From CAVXFB01 sp963760935 (GTDB taxonomy: Bacteria; Planctomycetota; Planctomycetia; Pirellulales; Thermoguttaceae): a stretch of DNA of 64,000 nucleotides. A program made the position numbers and the translations under genes. Below are positions 8,710 through 16,950 of this stretch, piece after piece. The stretch spans positions 310,001-374,000 of the forward strand of contig CAVXFB010000006.1 in assembly GCA_963760935.1 (NCBI GenBank), read 5' to 3'. Within the stretch, counting starts at the first letter, position 1. Each line of letters opens with the position of its first letter. Below the pieces are notes generated by a model. That model searched no databases. It was given only the letters and a program-made list of their open reading frames with translations, and had not been told where the DNA came from.

Positions 8710-9372
8710 TTACCAAGAGCCATGATCGTGTTTTGCTGCAAAGCGTTCCTGCCAGTATTTTTCGGCACCAACTGGATGCGGCGTTGGAATGCGGTGAATC
8801 TCCGTCACCTTCCCTGGAAGCCGCTTGTCATGCTCGTACTTTCTGCGTCCGACACAATTTGTTTGTCCGATGTAATAGAACCCACCCGATTTGTTAAGGT
8901 AGACAAAGCCCATCTCTTTCTTTTGAAGCCGAGGCGTGTCAGAGATGTTTTGCTGTCGAGGGACATACCTCTCGCACATGCGGACGACATCGTCGTACTT
9001 CTCGCGGCTTTGGCAATACGCCAGCAGTTGTCCTATAAATTCTGGCTTTGGGCTGAACGTGTACCAATGAGGAAAATCCAAATCGTTCCGGCGCTCACGA
9101 ATCAGCTCTCCCTTCACAGGAAGATGGCCCAATTCCCTGGCCAGTATTGCACACTTTTCAAAAAGCTTGGTTTGTTCGAACTTAGTATTGAGTTGATTTG
9201 GAGTGTAACCAGCATCACGCTGGGCATCACCGAAGCGAATCCAATACTCTGGAAACCAGTCGGATTTCTTTATTCCCGTTTCAACCTCAAGCCTTCCTGC
9301 TCCATGCGGTTTTCCACCATTTGCCTCGGCAGTTCGTTTGATCTCTTGGAGAATGTTCGCCTTCGTTATCAT
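8710..9372 (-). CDS. GIY-YIG nuclease with homing-endonuclease-type DNA-binding repeats
   Basis: About 220 residues. The C-terminal third has GFVYLNKSGGFYYIGQTN followed by RRKYEHDKRLPGKV and AEKYWQERFAAK, matching the GIY-YIG (T5orf172/MUG113-like) nuclease fold. The N-terminal part, with EIKRTAEANGG, WIRFGDAQRDAGYTPN and a second similar unit, resembles the repeats found beside homing endonucleases. The ATG at 9372 has GGAG eight bases upstream. A longer frame to 9417 would start inside the heptamer array and is unlikely. The protein ends at HDHGSW, where relatives usually continue a little (GEWF), so the tail may be slightly truncated. It would cut DNA and may drive cassette movement. That role is inferred. 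Confidence 0.75.
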   Translation of the reverse strand: MITKANILQEIKRTAEANGGKPHGAGRLEVETGIKKSDWFPEYWIRFGDAQRDAGYTPNQLNTKFEQTKLFEKCAILARELGHLPVKGELIRERRNDLDFPHWYTFSPKPEFIGQLLAYCQSREKYDDVVRMCERYVPRQQNISDTPRLQKKEMGFVYLNKSGGFYYIGQTNCVGRRKYEHDKRLPGKVTEIHRIPTPHPVGAEKYWQERFAAKHDHGSW

Positions 9373-9399
9373 TCTCACGACTCCAAACGATGGCCCATT

Positions 9400-9421
9400 C
9401 CAATCCCTAATCCCCAATCCC
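9400..9421 (-). repeat. GGGATTA/GGGATTG heptamer array B
   Basis: Three heptamers (G, A, G variants) read on the minus strand. The TAG stop of the four-helix-bundle gene (9421-9423) shares its G with the first unit. Confidence 0.9.
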
Positions 9422-9789
9422 TACTTAAGCCGGCTACGCACGCTCTTCCGTAGGCTGCGCAACATGCGGGCCTCTTCGGCGCATCGCTGAAGAATCGTTG
9501 CAATTTGCGTCGGATTGCCGTACTTGATTCGCTCAGCGAGCATCAGATGAGTTTCAAGCTCCGCCAGCGAGCCCTGGGCAATGGCCAAGTAACGCAAGAA
9601 GTCCTTCGTTGAACCCATTGCGTGGCCTTCGGCTATATTGGCCGGGATGGAGACGGCGGCTCGTTGAATCTGGCTTCCGAGCCCAAATGTCTCATGCTTG
9701 GGGAATTGCTGTGAGAGGCGATAGACTTCCTCAGTCAACTGCATGCCAAGTTGCCAGACCTTCAAATCGCGGAAGTTCTGGACGTCCAT
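9421..9789 (-). CDS. Four-helix-bundle protein, S23/IVP family
   Basis: A 122-residue protein with the family signature: FRDLKVWQLGMQL, QQFPKHETFGLGSQIQRAA, VSIPANIAEGHA, KDFLRYLAIAQGSL and ELETHLMLAERI. The family was first met in intervening sequences of 23S rRNA genes and is related to the Avd protein of diversity-generating retroelements. Its function is unknown, and it forms homo-oligomers that may bind nucleic acid. The ATG at 9789 is preceded by GGGAG. The gene lies between heptamer arrays B and C, and its stop codon is inside array B. No 23S rRNA gene or reverse transcriptase is nearby. Confidence 0.9.
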   Translation of the reverse strand: MDVQNFRDLKVWQLGMQLTEEVYRLSQQFPKHETFGLGSQIQRAAVSIPANIAEGHAMGSTKDFLRYLAIAQGSLAELETHLMLAERIKYGNPTQIATILQRCAEEARMLRSLRKSVRSRLK

Positions 9790-9801
9790 CACCTGCTCCC
9801 T

Positions 9802-9837
9802 CTAATCCCCAATCCCTAATCCCTAATCCCTAATCCC
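9802..9837 (-). repeat. GGGATTA/GGGATTG heptamer array C
   Basis: Five heptamers plus one base read on the minus strand (A, A, A, G, A variants). The hom gene ends inside it: its last codons and TAG stop (9830-9832) are made of repeat sequence. Confidence 0.95.
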
Positions 9838-11134
9838 TCACTCTCATTCTCACGCTGCCCGGGTGAACGCTGGCCAATTGACCGATGGTTTTCATCGCGG
9901 CGGCCATGGCGCCTTCCGGCGATGTGTGCGTCATGATTACCAACGGAACGGCGTTGCTGGCGTCCTCTTCCTCGGTTTGGTGCTGAATGACCGACGCGAT
10001 CGAGATATTGTGACCGCCGAGGATGTTGGCGACTTCGGCCATAACGCCGGGGCGGTCGTCGACGTTGAAGCGGAGATAGAAGCGGCCGGGCACGCGGCCC
10101 GGGTCGCGCGGCTGCACGGGCGGTTCTCCGTCATCCGACCACAGGTTCAATCGCTGGAACGTAATGGCCGTGCGTCCGACGACGGTGTTGATCAAATCGG
10201 CCACGACGGCCGATGCGGTTGGCATTTGGCCAGCGCCCAGGCCATGAAGAAACACCCGGCCCACGGCGTCGCCGACGACGCGGACGGCGTTGTAGGCGCT
10301 GCGGACTTCGGCCAGCGGAGTGCCGTGACGCACCAGCGTGGGCGACACGTGCAGTTCCAAACCTTCCGGCACAAGTTCGGCGACGGCCAGCAGCTTGATG
10401 CTGTAGCCGAGTTCCTTGGCGTAGCGCATATCGGCCACTTCGACAATATCGATGCCCGTGCGCGGAATATTTCGCCAGTTGACTCGCGCACCGAACGCCA
10501 GATGGGCGAGGATTGCCAGTTTCTGGGCGGCATCGCTGCCATTGACGTCCATCGTCGGATTGGCCTCGGCATAGCCGCGCTGTTGCGCCTCGGCCACAGC
10601 CGCCGCGTAGTCGGTATTGTTCTCCTCCATTTGGGAGAGGATGAAGTTGCTCGTGCCGTTTAGGATGGCGTGGATCGATTCGATTTGATTGGCACACAGA
10701 CACTCGCTGATGGCGGCGATGATGGGAATGCCACCGGCGACGGCCGCTTCGAAGGCAATCGATCGTCCCCGCTTGCGAGCTTTATCGAACAACTCGGGCC
10801 CATGCTCGGCCAGCAACGCCTTGTTCGCCGTAACGATATCCTTGCCGTTTTCCAGCAGGCTCAACACGATCGATCGGGCCGGCTCGAGCCCGCCGACGAG
10901 TTCGACGGCCGCCACGATTTCCGGGTTATCGATCACATCGGCCAAATTGGCCGTGAGCGTGCCGGCCGGCAAAGCGAAATTGCGCGACCGCTTCAGGTCG
11001 GTGTCAACGACGTGTACCAATTCCAGACGCTTGCCGGCCTGCCGCGCAATGCGGTCGCCGTGCTCCAAGAGCAACCGGGCGACGCCGGTGCCGATCGTTC
11101 CGTACCCGATAATGGCAACTTTGGCGGTATCCAT
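9830..11134 (-). CDS. hom: Homoserine dehydrogenase
   Basis: It reduces aspartate semialdehyde to homoserine with NAD(P)H, on the route to threonine and methionine. The 434 residues show the nucleotide-binding VAIIGYGTIGTGVARLL, the catalytic-region IVTANKALLAEHG, GGIPIIAAISECL and INGTSNFIL-like ILNGTSNFILSQM, and a C-terminal ACT regulatory domain starting YLRFNVDDRPGVMAEVA. I use the ATG at 11134, which begins the Rossmann fold. An upstream in-frame ATG would overlap a TAGAAT promoter-like element. The last residues (VRD) and the stop are encoded by heptamer array C, so the native C-terminus may have been replaced. Confidence 0.95.
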   Translation of the reverse strand: MDTAKVAIIGYGTIGTGVARLLLEHGDRIARQAGKRLELVHVVDTDLKRSRNFALPAGTLTANLADVIDNPEIVAAVELVGGLEPARSIVLSLLENGKDIVTANKALLAEHGPELFDKARKRGRSIAFEAAVAGGIPIIAAISECLCANQIESIHAILNGTSNFILSQMEENNTDYAAAVAEAQQRGYAEANPTMDVNGSDAAQKLAILAHLAFGARVNWRNIPRTGIDIVEVADMRYAKELGYSIKLLAVAELVPEGLELHVSPTLVRHGTPLAEVRSAYNAVRVVGDAVGRVFLHGLGAGQMPTASAVVADLINTVVGRTAITFQRLNLWSDDGEPPVQPRDPGRVPGRFYLRFNVDDRPGVMAEVANILGGHNISIASVIQHQTEEEDASNAVPLVIMTHTSPEGAMAAAMKTIGQLASVHPGSVRMRVRD

Positions 11135-11166
11135 GTCAAAGCCGAGTGTGGTTAACCTGGATTGGC

Positions 11167-11172
11167 ATTCTA
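11167..11172 (-). promoter_or_regulatory. Possible -10 element for hom
   Basis: TAGAAT on the minus strand, 33 bases before the hom start. No good -35 box is seen at the right spacing. It supports the downstream start codon. Confidence 0.4.
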
Positions 11173-11277
11173 GACTCGCCATCCTAGGGCATGGCCCGGG
11201 AAGGCGTCAAGGTAGCCCGACTGCTGAAGGGACGAAACATCTTTGCCGAGATATCGCTGCGGCGGCCTCTGATCAAC

Positions 11278-11314
11278 AAAAAAGACCCGCCGGCGGCTCC
11301 GGTCAGCGAGTCTT
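11278..11314 (-). terminator. Rho-independent terminator after tRNA-Val
   Basis: Read on the minus strand, AAAGACTCGC pairs with GCGGGTCTTT around a GC-rich loop and is followed by a run of six T residues. It starts a few bases after the tRNA 3' end. Confidence 0.75.
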
Positions 11315-11317
11315 TCG

Positions 11318-11393
<76 letters not shown>

Positions 11394-11432
11394 TGAACGT
11401 GTCCTTCTTCGATGCCAACGATTTCAATCGGC

Positions 11433-14228
11433 TCATGGCAACAGGGCGCCCCGCACTGCGCCAGCGGTCCGCCTCAAACCGGGCCAATCAAGCAGGTCCG
11501 ATGCCGGCTCAGCCGGCAGCGGCGGCAGGCGATCGACACGGCAGCCGGGCGCGCCGGCCGAGGCGTCGCCGAAGGTCGGATCTTCGAGAGTATAGTCGCC
11601 GGCGCCCTGACTGTGCAACGGCCGATTTGCGTCGGGCGCCCTTTTCCAGAGCAGCCGTTCCGTGCTGGGCTGATTTTCGCGCGACGGGCCCCAATAGGTC
11701 TTCCAAGCGTCAAAATTCATGACGTCGAACGACACCTCGGGGTCGAACGTGCTGATAGACCAGAACACATCAACGCCTTCGTAGAAGTTTCGATCGCCAT
11801 TCCAGACGAACTGGGCGCGAGAGTCCTCGATGCTCGACGCCCCCTCTTGTTCAATCAACGGGACGCTGGGGGGCGCGATCAAAATACTATTGGTCGATGT
11901 GAACTGCACATTCAGTTGGTGCGGGTCCGATGGCGTGCTGATCATGCGGCAGAGGCCCGAGCGAACGGCGGCGGTCACGTGCCGCAGTTCAATCCGCAGC
12001 ATTTCGTCGGGCCTGGGCGACGATTGGCTGCCATTGGTCGAAAGCAGCCGCTCGGTGGTCAACAGCAGCCCGTTGTCCCACAGCAAATAGACCGGCTGCA
12101 ACTGATCGACCTGGAGAAAGTCGGCCTCGCCGCGGGCAATGCAGTCGACTAGTTCCACGGTGGCAAGCGGTGTGGCTGCGCGGGCCGTGTCGATCAACGC
12201 CGTGGCATTGGAGGCCGCCAGGGTGCGTATGAAGGCGACATCCTGATGATACGTTGAACCGTGATCTGTGGCGTTATACACCGTGAGCGAACAGCGCTCC
12301 AAGCGGACCATCTGGCCACCTTCCGTCTCCAATAGCGACCAACTGTCGGCCGCCACGTCACGTGGGATGCGCAGCTCCATCGCCACGTCGAGCAGCGTCA
12401 ACTGGCCGCTGGTCAATTTCAACATGCTGCGAGGCTGCCCAATCGGATTGGCGTCCGTAGGCCGAAACGACAAAATGGGTTGGTAACCCTCGGCGGCGCG
12501 GATTGTCAGATTCAAGTTCGCGATGCGAATCGGCCGTTCCGTGCGCTGGCCGTTGAATCGCAGCTCGATGACGTCGCCCGTGTGAGCCGCCGCGCAGGCT
12601 GCCGCCAGCGTGGCAAACTCATGGTCGCCCTCAGGCGAATTGGTAACGACGAGTACGGTTGACTGCTGCTGAACTGTTGGGTCGGAGTTGGCGGCGAAGC
12701 CCGGCGGAGGTGACGTTGCCAACTTACTCCCCGCCGCAGTCGCGCCGGACGAGATGCCGCCCAATTCGGGCACGCCGCGGCCGGAAACTACGGCCGGGCC
12801 CGTGACCGTCGTCGGCTCCGCGACGCCGTTGCGAAGGCGACTATTTGGAAGTTCCGCGGCATCTTGCGGGGCGTCGCTTTGAATGCCCTGTCGGACGGGC
12901 AACTTGGCCAAATCGGCCGTGCGTGCCGACGTGCCCTTCTCCAGCGATTGTGGCAGGCGCCCGATGGGCGCAGCAGCCGATGCCTGCGGTGTTACCGCGG
13001 CCACGTCAGCCGAGGTCGGCAAACGCTCGTCGCGCGGGGCCGGGGAGGTCCACGTCAAATCGAGCACAACCACGATGCAAACGAGAGCAGCCACTGCGGC
13101 AATCCAGGGCACGTGCCGCTGGATAAACGACCACCGCGCATCTTGCGGCACAACCCAGACGCGACTCGTCTGGCTGACCGGCTGCAAACCTATCTGATCG
13201 GCCAGCAGCAGCAGGTCGGCAATCAACTCCGCCGGCCCCGCGTAGCGGCGTGCGCGGTCTTTTGCCATCATCTTTCGTAGAATGGCGCTCAGCTCCACGG
13301 GCAGTTCCGGTCGAAATTGGCGGATGTCGGGAGGTTCGTCACCTTGGTGCTGGAGCAGCTTCTGCAGCACGGTTCCTTGCGGGAATGGAGGTTGGCCGGA
13401 AAGCATGAAGAAGACAGTGCAGCCCAATGAATAGATGTCGCTGCGGATGTCGGCGTTGCGCGGATCGCGCGCCTGTTCCGGTGAGATGTAGTCGAACGTT
13501 CCGAGTGTCACGCCGCTGGCCGTCAGATCGGCGACGGCCGGATCGGCTTGGCGCAGCCGCGCCAAACCCATGTCGATCAGTTTCACTCGTCCCTCGGGCG
13601 TCACTAGCACGTTCGATGGTTTGATGTCGCGGTGGACGACGTCGCGGCTCTCGGCATGGGCCAACGCCTCGGCGACTTGCAGCGTGACGCTGACAGCGTC
13701 GGCCAAGGACAAGGGGCCCTTCTGCTCGACCAGCAGGCGAACGTTCAACCCTTCCACAAATTCAAAGGCTATGTAATTTAGACCCCGATCTTCGCCCACA
13801 TAAAAGGCGCGGACGATGTTGTCGTGATCGAGCCGGGCGGCCGACTGGGCCTCATTCTGAAATCGTTGCAAGGCGTCGGCGTCCGATGCCTGATCGGGCG
13901 GAAGGACTTTCAAGGCGACCATGCGACCCAAGAGAGTGTCGCGGGCGCGGAACACCCGACCCATGCCACCGCCGCCCACGTATTCCAGCAGTTCGAAATG
14001 CCCCAGGCGGTCGCCTGGCGTCACATGCCCAGTCAGGATGCGAAAAATGGGATCGGAGGCGACCGGCGCAGTCAGCGGCGGCCGGTTGCTGATCATAGTG
14101 GCATCGTCCGCGTCCGAAGGAGCCTTGCCCGATGGCGGCGATGAGCCCGAAGCCGGAACGTCCACTACCTCGCCAGATCCCGCCGCGGCTCCGTGCTGGC
14201 TAAGGTGGGAGGCGGTATCGCTCATCAT
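11433..14228 (-). CDS. Transmembrane Ser/Thr protein kinase with large extracytoplasmic domain
   Basis: 931 residues. The kinase domain covers about 76-345, with the glycine loop YVGGGGMGRVF (83-93), the ATP-anchoring K107 in VALKVL, the catalytic HRDIKPSN with D201, and the metal-binding loop read as DMG (D219) instead of DFG, a variant frequent in planctomycetes. SPEQARD marks the activation segment. One membrane span (about 374-390) separates it from a C-terminal half of roughly 540 residues. That half contains segments such as GDVIELRFNG and NLTIRAAEGYQP, suggesting a beta-helix that could bind carbohydrate. It would sense something outside the cytoplasm and phosphorylate cytoplasmic proteins. 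The substrate is unknown. A good promoter lies upstream. Confidence 0.9.
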   Translation of the reverse strand: MMSDTASHLSQHGAAAGSGEVVDVPASGSSPPSGKAPSDADDATMISNRPPLTAPVASDPIFRILTGHVTPGDRLGHFELLEYVGGGGMGRVFRARDTLLGRMVALKVLPPDQASDADALQRFQNEAQSAARLDHDNIVRAFYVGEDRGLNYIAFEFVEGLNVRLLVEQKGPLSLADAVSVTLQVAEALAHAESRDVVHRDIKPSNVLVTPEGRVKLIDMGLARLRQADPAVADLTASGVTLGTFDYISPEQARDPRNADIRSDIYSLGCTVFFMLSGQPPFPQGTVLQKLLQHQGDEPPDIRQFRPELPVELSAILRKMMAKDRARRYAGPAELIADLLLLADQIGLQPVSQTSRVWVVPQDARWSFIQRHVPWIAAVAALVCIVVVLDLTWTSPAPRDERLPTSADVAAVTPQASAAAPIGRLPQSLEKGTSARTADLAKLPVRQGIQSDAPQDAAELPNSRLRNGVAEPTTVTGPAVVSGRGVPELGGISSGATAAGSKLATSPPPGFAANSDPTVQQQSTVLVVTNSPEGDHEFATLAAACAAAHTGDVIELRFNGQRTERPIRIANLNLTIRAAEGYQPILSFRPTDANPIGQPRSMLKLTSGQLTLLDVAMELRIPRDVAADSWSLLETEGGQMVRLERCSLTVYNATDHGSTYHQDVAFIRTLAASNATALIDTARAATPLATVELVDCIARGEADFLQVDQLQPVYLLWDNGLLLTTERLLSTNGSQSSPRPDEMLRIELRHVTAAVRSGLCRMISTPSDPHQLNVQFTSTNSILIAPPSVPLIEQEGASSIEDSRAQFVWNGDRNFYEGVDVFWSISTFDPEVSFDVMNFDAWKTYWGPSRENQPSTERLLWKRAPDANRPLHSQGAGDYTLEDPTFGDASAGAPGCRVDRLPPLPAEPASDLLDWPGLRRTAGAVRGALLP

Positions 14229-14557
14229 TCGCTCGTTGAAAAACGCCGTGCACCGCGTTAACGCTAATGTCCCGCCCGCGGCTGCGAAGAAGTGCAGCTA
14301 ACACGCACGAGAGACTTCCGCTGTCCTCCAGGGCGAACGCCCCCGACCAAGAAGAGCCAAGCATCATTCTAATTTACTCTGAAAGCAGGGTCAATTAGCT
14401 GTCGTTGCACGCATACCGCCTACGAGGGGACGAATGGTTGTGAAAACGCTATAGAAAAATCTAACGCCGCAACCGCTTTCGCCTGCCCACCGCAGCGTGT
14501 AAAATTGCGCGATCGTTCGACCCGCGTGTCCGCGTTACCCTCCTTGGAGCCCTGCGA
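14229..14557. other. Divergent intergenic region
   Basis: 329 bases between the kinase and the Tat-exported protein. It holds the kinase promoter (14365-14393) and, for the plus strand, a weak TAAAAT at 14500-14505. No gene is seen. Confidence 0.6.
14365..14393 (-). promoter_or_regulatory. Sigma70-type promoter of the kinase gene
   Basis: On the minus strand TTGACC (14388-14393) is followed after exactly 17 bases by TAGAAT (14365-14370), about 135 bases before the kinase start codon. This is the best-formed promoter on this side of the window. Confidence 0.7.
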
Positions 14558-15508
14558 ATGAAGACTCACATCAATCGTCGCAATTTTCTACGAGCCACTG
14601 GCGCGGTCGGCGCCGGTGTTGGATTGGTCGGTTTGGGCGGTTCGCGGCTTTTGGCCGCCGAACTGGGCCCCGGCGCGCCGAACGCCGCGAAGCTAGGCTG
14701 GCGACTTGGGTGCCAGGCTTGGAGTTTCAACCGCTTTACCTTTTACGAAGCCATCGATAAGACCGCTTCCCTGGGCCTGCATTACATCGAGGCCTATAGA
14801 ACCCAGAAGCTCAGCAAGGAACAACCGCACCTCATAACTGATGAGTCGTTGCCGGCCGAGGCTCGCATCGCTGTCAAGAAGAAGTTGAAAGATTCCGGCG
14901 TAAAACTCGTAAACTACGGCGTGTGCTTCCTCTATAAGGACATCGATAAGAGCCGCAAAGTCTTCGAGTTCGCCAAGGACATGGGCATCGAGACGCTCGT
15001 CGCCGAACCGCCCGAGGATGCCTTCGAGAACATCGACAAACTTTGCGGCGAGTATGGCATTAACGTGGCGATTCACGATCATCCGAAGCCCTCGCACTAT
15101 TGGAATCCCGATACCGTGCTGAAAGTTTGCCAAGGCCGCAGCAAGCGAATCGGCGCCTGCTGCGACACGGGCCATTGGGTGCGGTCCGGCCTCGATCCGC
15201 TCGAATGCTTAAAGAAGCTCGAAGGCCGGATCATCAGCTTTCATCTCAAGGACTTGAACGCCAAGCCGCCGACAAAGGACATTCACGATGTGCCCTGGGG
15301 CACGGGCGTCTGCGACGTCAAGGGCATGCTTGCGGAGATCTACCGCCAGAAGTTTAAGGGCGTCTTCTCCATCGAGTACGAATACCACTATGAGAACTCA
15401 CTGCCGGAGATCGCCCAGTGCGTGGCCTACTTCGACAAGATCGCGGCCGAACTCGGCGCGGGGCAAGTTAGTCCTGCCCGGACCCTGCGCCGCCGCCGCA
15501 TTTTGTAA
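14558..15508 (+). CDS. Tat-exported sugar phosphate isomerase/epimerase-like TIM barrel
   Basis: 316 residues. The N-terminus INRRNFLRATGAVGAG is a twin-arginine signal, so the folded protein would be exported. The rest matches the xylose-isomerase-like TIM barrel family: GCQAWSFNRFTFYEA at the first strand, and metal-ligand candidates in INVAIHDHPKP, GACCDTGHWVRSG, ISFHLKD and FSIEYEYHYE. Such proteins are numerous in planctomycetes and act as isomerases or epimerases of free or modified sugars. The substrate cannot be deduced. A TTGGAG ribosome binding site precedes the ATG. The C-terminal RTLRRRRIL looks like non-conserved extension. Confidence 0.85.
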   Translation: MKTHINRRNFLRATGAVGAGVGLVGLGGSRLLAAELGPGAPNAAKLGWRLGCQAWSFNRFTFYEAIDKTASLGLHYIEAYRTQKLSKEQPHLITDESLPAEARIAVKKKLKDSGVKLVNYGVCFLYKDIDKSRKVFEFAKDMGIETLVAEPPEDAFENIDKLCGEYGINVAIHDHPKPSHYWNPDTVLKVCQGRSKRIGACCDTGHWVRSGLDPLECLKKLEGRIISFHLKDLNAKPPTKDIHDVPWGTGVCDVKGMLAEIYRQKFKGVFSIEYEYHYENSLPEIAQCVAYFDKIAAELGAGQVSPARTLRRRRIL

Positions 15509-15518
15509 CCAGAGTTGC

Positions 15519-15543
15519 GTAGGGTCCGCCGGGCGAACCCTAC
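15519..15543. repeat. GTAGGG-family palindrome
   Basis: A 25-base copy, GTAGGGTCCGCC then GGGCGAACCCTAC, with a very short loop, just after the Tat protein gene. Confidence 0.7.
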
Positions 15544-15572
15544 GCGGCTGTCGCATTCTTTAACCGGAATTG

Positions 15573-15604
15573 AAAGGGGGACGCAGTTGCGTCCCCCTTT
15601 GTAA
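15573..15604. terminator. Bidirectional terminator hairpin
   Basis: AAAGGGGGACGCA pairs perfectly with TGCGTCCCCCTTT around a two-base centre and runs into T-rich sequence, between two convergent genes. It can serve both strands. Confidence 0.75.
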
Positions 15605-15650
15605 TCCCATCTTGACTTAGCCGTGTTGCCGTCGCGACTCCCAATCACTT

Positions 15651-15756
15651 ATACGCGTTCTAATCTGAAACAGCGCTCCGCTAGCATTCGTAACGTACTA
15701 CGAACAAAGTGGTTGGGAATCTGCTAGCTGCGACACTTCAGATTAGAACGCGTATT
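15651..15756. repeat. Small element with 19-base inverted ends
   Basis: Perfect 19-base inverted arms at 15651-15669 and 15738-15756, beginning ATACGCGTTC. Weaker pairing extends inward (both sides carry GCTAGCA). The 106-base unit has the form of a MITE. Its right arm forms the last codons of the phosphotriesterase-like gene. Confidence 0.75.
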
Positions 15757-16785
15757 ACTGTAGTTATGGAAAGGAAATAGACGTTCCGGATTCTCGACCA
15801 TGATCGTGCGAATCTGCTGGTCGGTGATGCCGGCAGCCTTCAATTTTGGCACAACGTTCTTCAGCAAGTGTGCATATCCATATCCGCCGTTCTTCGTGTA
15901 GCAAGACGTAAAGCAGAGATCCTGGGAAAGTAGAATATGATCGATACAGCCTCGGTCAATCAGGGTCTTGAGCGCCTGCGCCGCCACCGTCAGGTCCTGT
16001 CGGAACCACGGACCACGCTTATCCAATCCAAATAGATCGAACTCGACATAGCAGCCGCGCTTGGTGAGCGCGAGGCACATATCGATGGAGTCTGGCCGCG
16101 CATAGAAATGGCTGATGACCACTCGAGAAAGGTCGCCACCGGCTTTTTCGATGACATCCATGCCATGTCCACGTGCCTTCAATCCATCTTCCACGTCGAA
16201 ATGGATGTTGATGGCGGCGCCGGTAGCTTTTTGGGCTATGGCGGCTGCCCGAAGTTGCCGCGTTTCAAAAGGCGTTATAGGGCGGCTGACACCTAGCTCA
16301 CCGATTATGCCGGCATGTATCCCGTTGACGCCTTCGACGATGTCATGGATCATATCGGCGGCAATCTCGTGCTCCGACTTGGCCCGCATAGGAAAGCTCA
16401 GCCACTTATCCTTGTAGTAGCCGCAGCCCATGATAATTTGCACGCCCGTTTGCTCAGCGATCTGTTTCAACGCGGCCGGTCGGCGTCCGATCCCGTAATT
16501 TGTCATTTCCACCAACGTTTTGCCGCCAGCTTTCGCAAACAGTGCAAGCTCGGCGGCGGCGGCGTGTTCATCGGTGAGGTTTCCCTCAGCCGTGTGAACG
16601 ATCAACAGGTGTTCATGGGGCAATGTAATTCCCATCGCGTCGCCCGGAATCAGACCGGTGACGGTCATGACCTTGCCTTCCCAAGACGCGGTCTGGGCTA
16701 AGGATGTAGGGTTCGACTGTTCGACGGTTTTTGTCGAGTTGGATGCGAGCAGAACGGCCGCGACAATTGCAAGACTGCTATGCAT
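15724..16785 (-). CDS. Secreted phosphotriesterase-family metal hydrolase
   Basis: 353 residues from the ATG at 16785, which starts a signal peptide (MHSSLAIVAAVLLAS). It has the binuclear metal site of the amidohydrolase/phosphotriesterase family: HEH in LPHEHLLIV, GIIGELGVS where a Glu replaces the carbamylated lysine as in PHP-type members, INIHFD, VVISHFYARP and LLSQDLCF with the last aspartate. It would hydrolyse an ester or lactone. True organophosphate activity is not implied. The C-terminal NTRSNLKCRS is encoded by the inverted repeat at 15738-15756, so the original end may have been displaced by that element. Confidence 0.8.
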   Translation of the reverse strand: MHSSLAIVAAVLLASNSTKTVEQSNPTSLAQTASWEGKVMTVTGLIPGDAMGITLPHEHLLIVHTAEGNLTDEHAAAAELALFAKAGGKTLVEMTNYGIGRRPAALKQIAEQTGVQIIMGCGYYKDKWLSFPMRAKSEHEIAADMIHDIVEGVNGIHAGIIGELGVSRPITPFETRQLRAAAIAQKATGAAINIHFDVEDGLKARGHGMDVIEKAGGDLSRVVISHFYARPDSIDMCLALTKRGCYVEFDLFGLDKRGPWFRQDLTVAAQALKTLIDRGCIDHILLSQDLCFTSCYTKNGGYGYAHLLKNVVPKLKAAGITDQQIRTIMVENPERLFPFHNYSNTRSNLKCRS

Positions 16786-16875
16786 GGTGGTCTCCCGGTT
16801 CGTGTGACGGGACGTGCGGAAAGGGCAAAGCACGCCTAGCATTGTGTGCAGAGTGTTCGCAACCTGTCAAGTTGC

Positions 16876-16931
16876 AGAGTCCGCCGTGCGGACCTTACTC
16901 TGCTGCTTGTGGTCCGCATGGCGGACCCTAC
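16876..16931. repeat. GTAGGG-family inverted repeat
   Basis: Two near-identical inverted arms, AGTCCGCCGTGCGGACC and GGTCCGCATGGCGGACCC, ending in CCCTAC, around a short spacer, between the hydrolase and the first exopolysaccharide gene. Confidence 0.75.
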
Positions 16932-16950
16932 AAACGCTCAAGTCGCCACA

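Larger units (their letters stand above)
8597..9837. mobile_element. Putative cassette: heptamer arrays, GIY-YIG gene and four-helix-bundle gene
   Basis: This 1.24-kb unit sits exactly between the apgM start codon and the hom stop codon. It contains three period-7 arrays: 8597-8646 with GGGATTA/G on the plus strand, and 9400-9421 and 9802-9837 with it on the minus strand. Between them are a GIY-YIG endonuclease-like gene and an S23-type four-helix-bundle gene. The outer arrays are inverted relative to each other, like terminal inverted repeats built of heptamers. The second locus at 55832-56298 has the same plan. No transposase is present. Mobility is an inference. Confidence 0.55.

Noticed and set aside
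9421..9789. A 23S rRNA intervening sequence or a diversity-generating retroelement
   Set aside because: The four-helix-bundle family is linked to both, but there is no rRNA sequence, reverse transcriptase or template repeat nearby.
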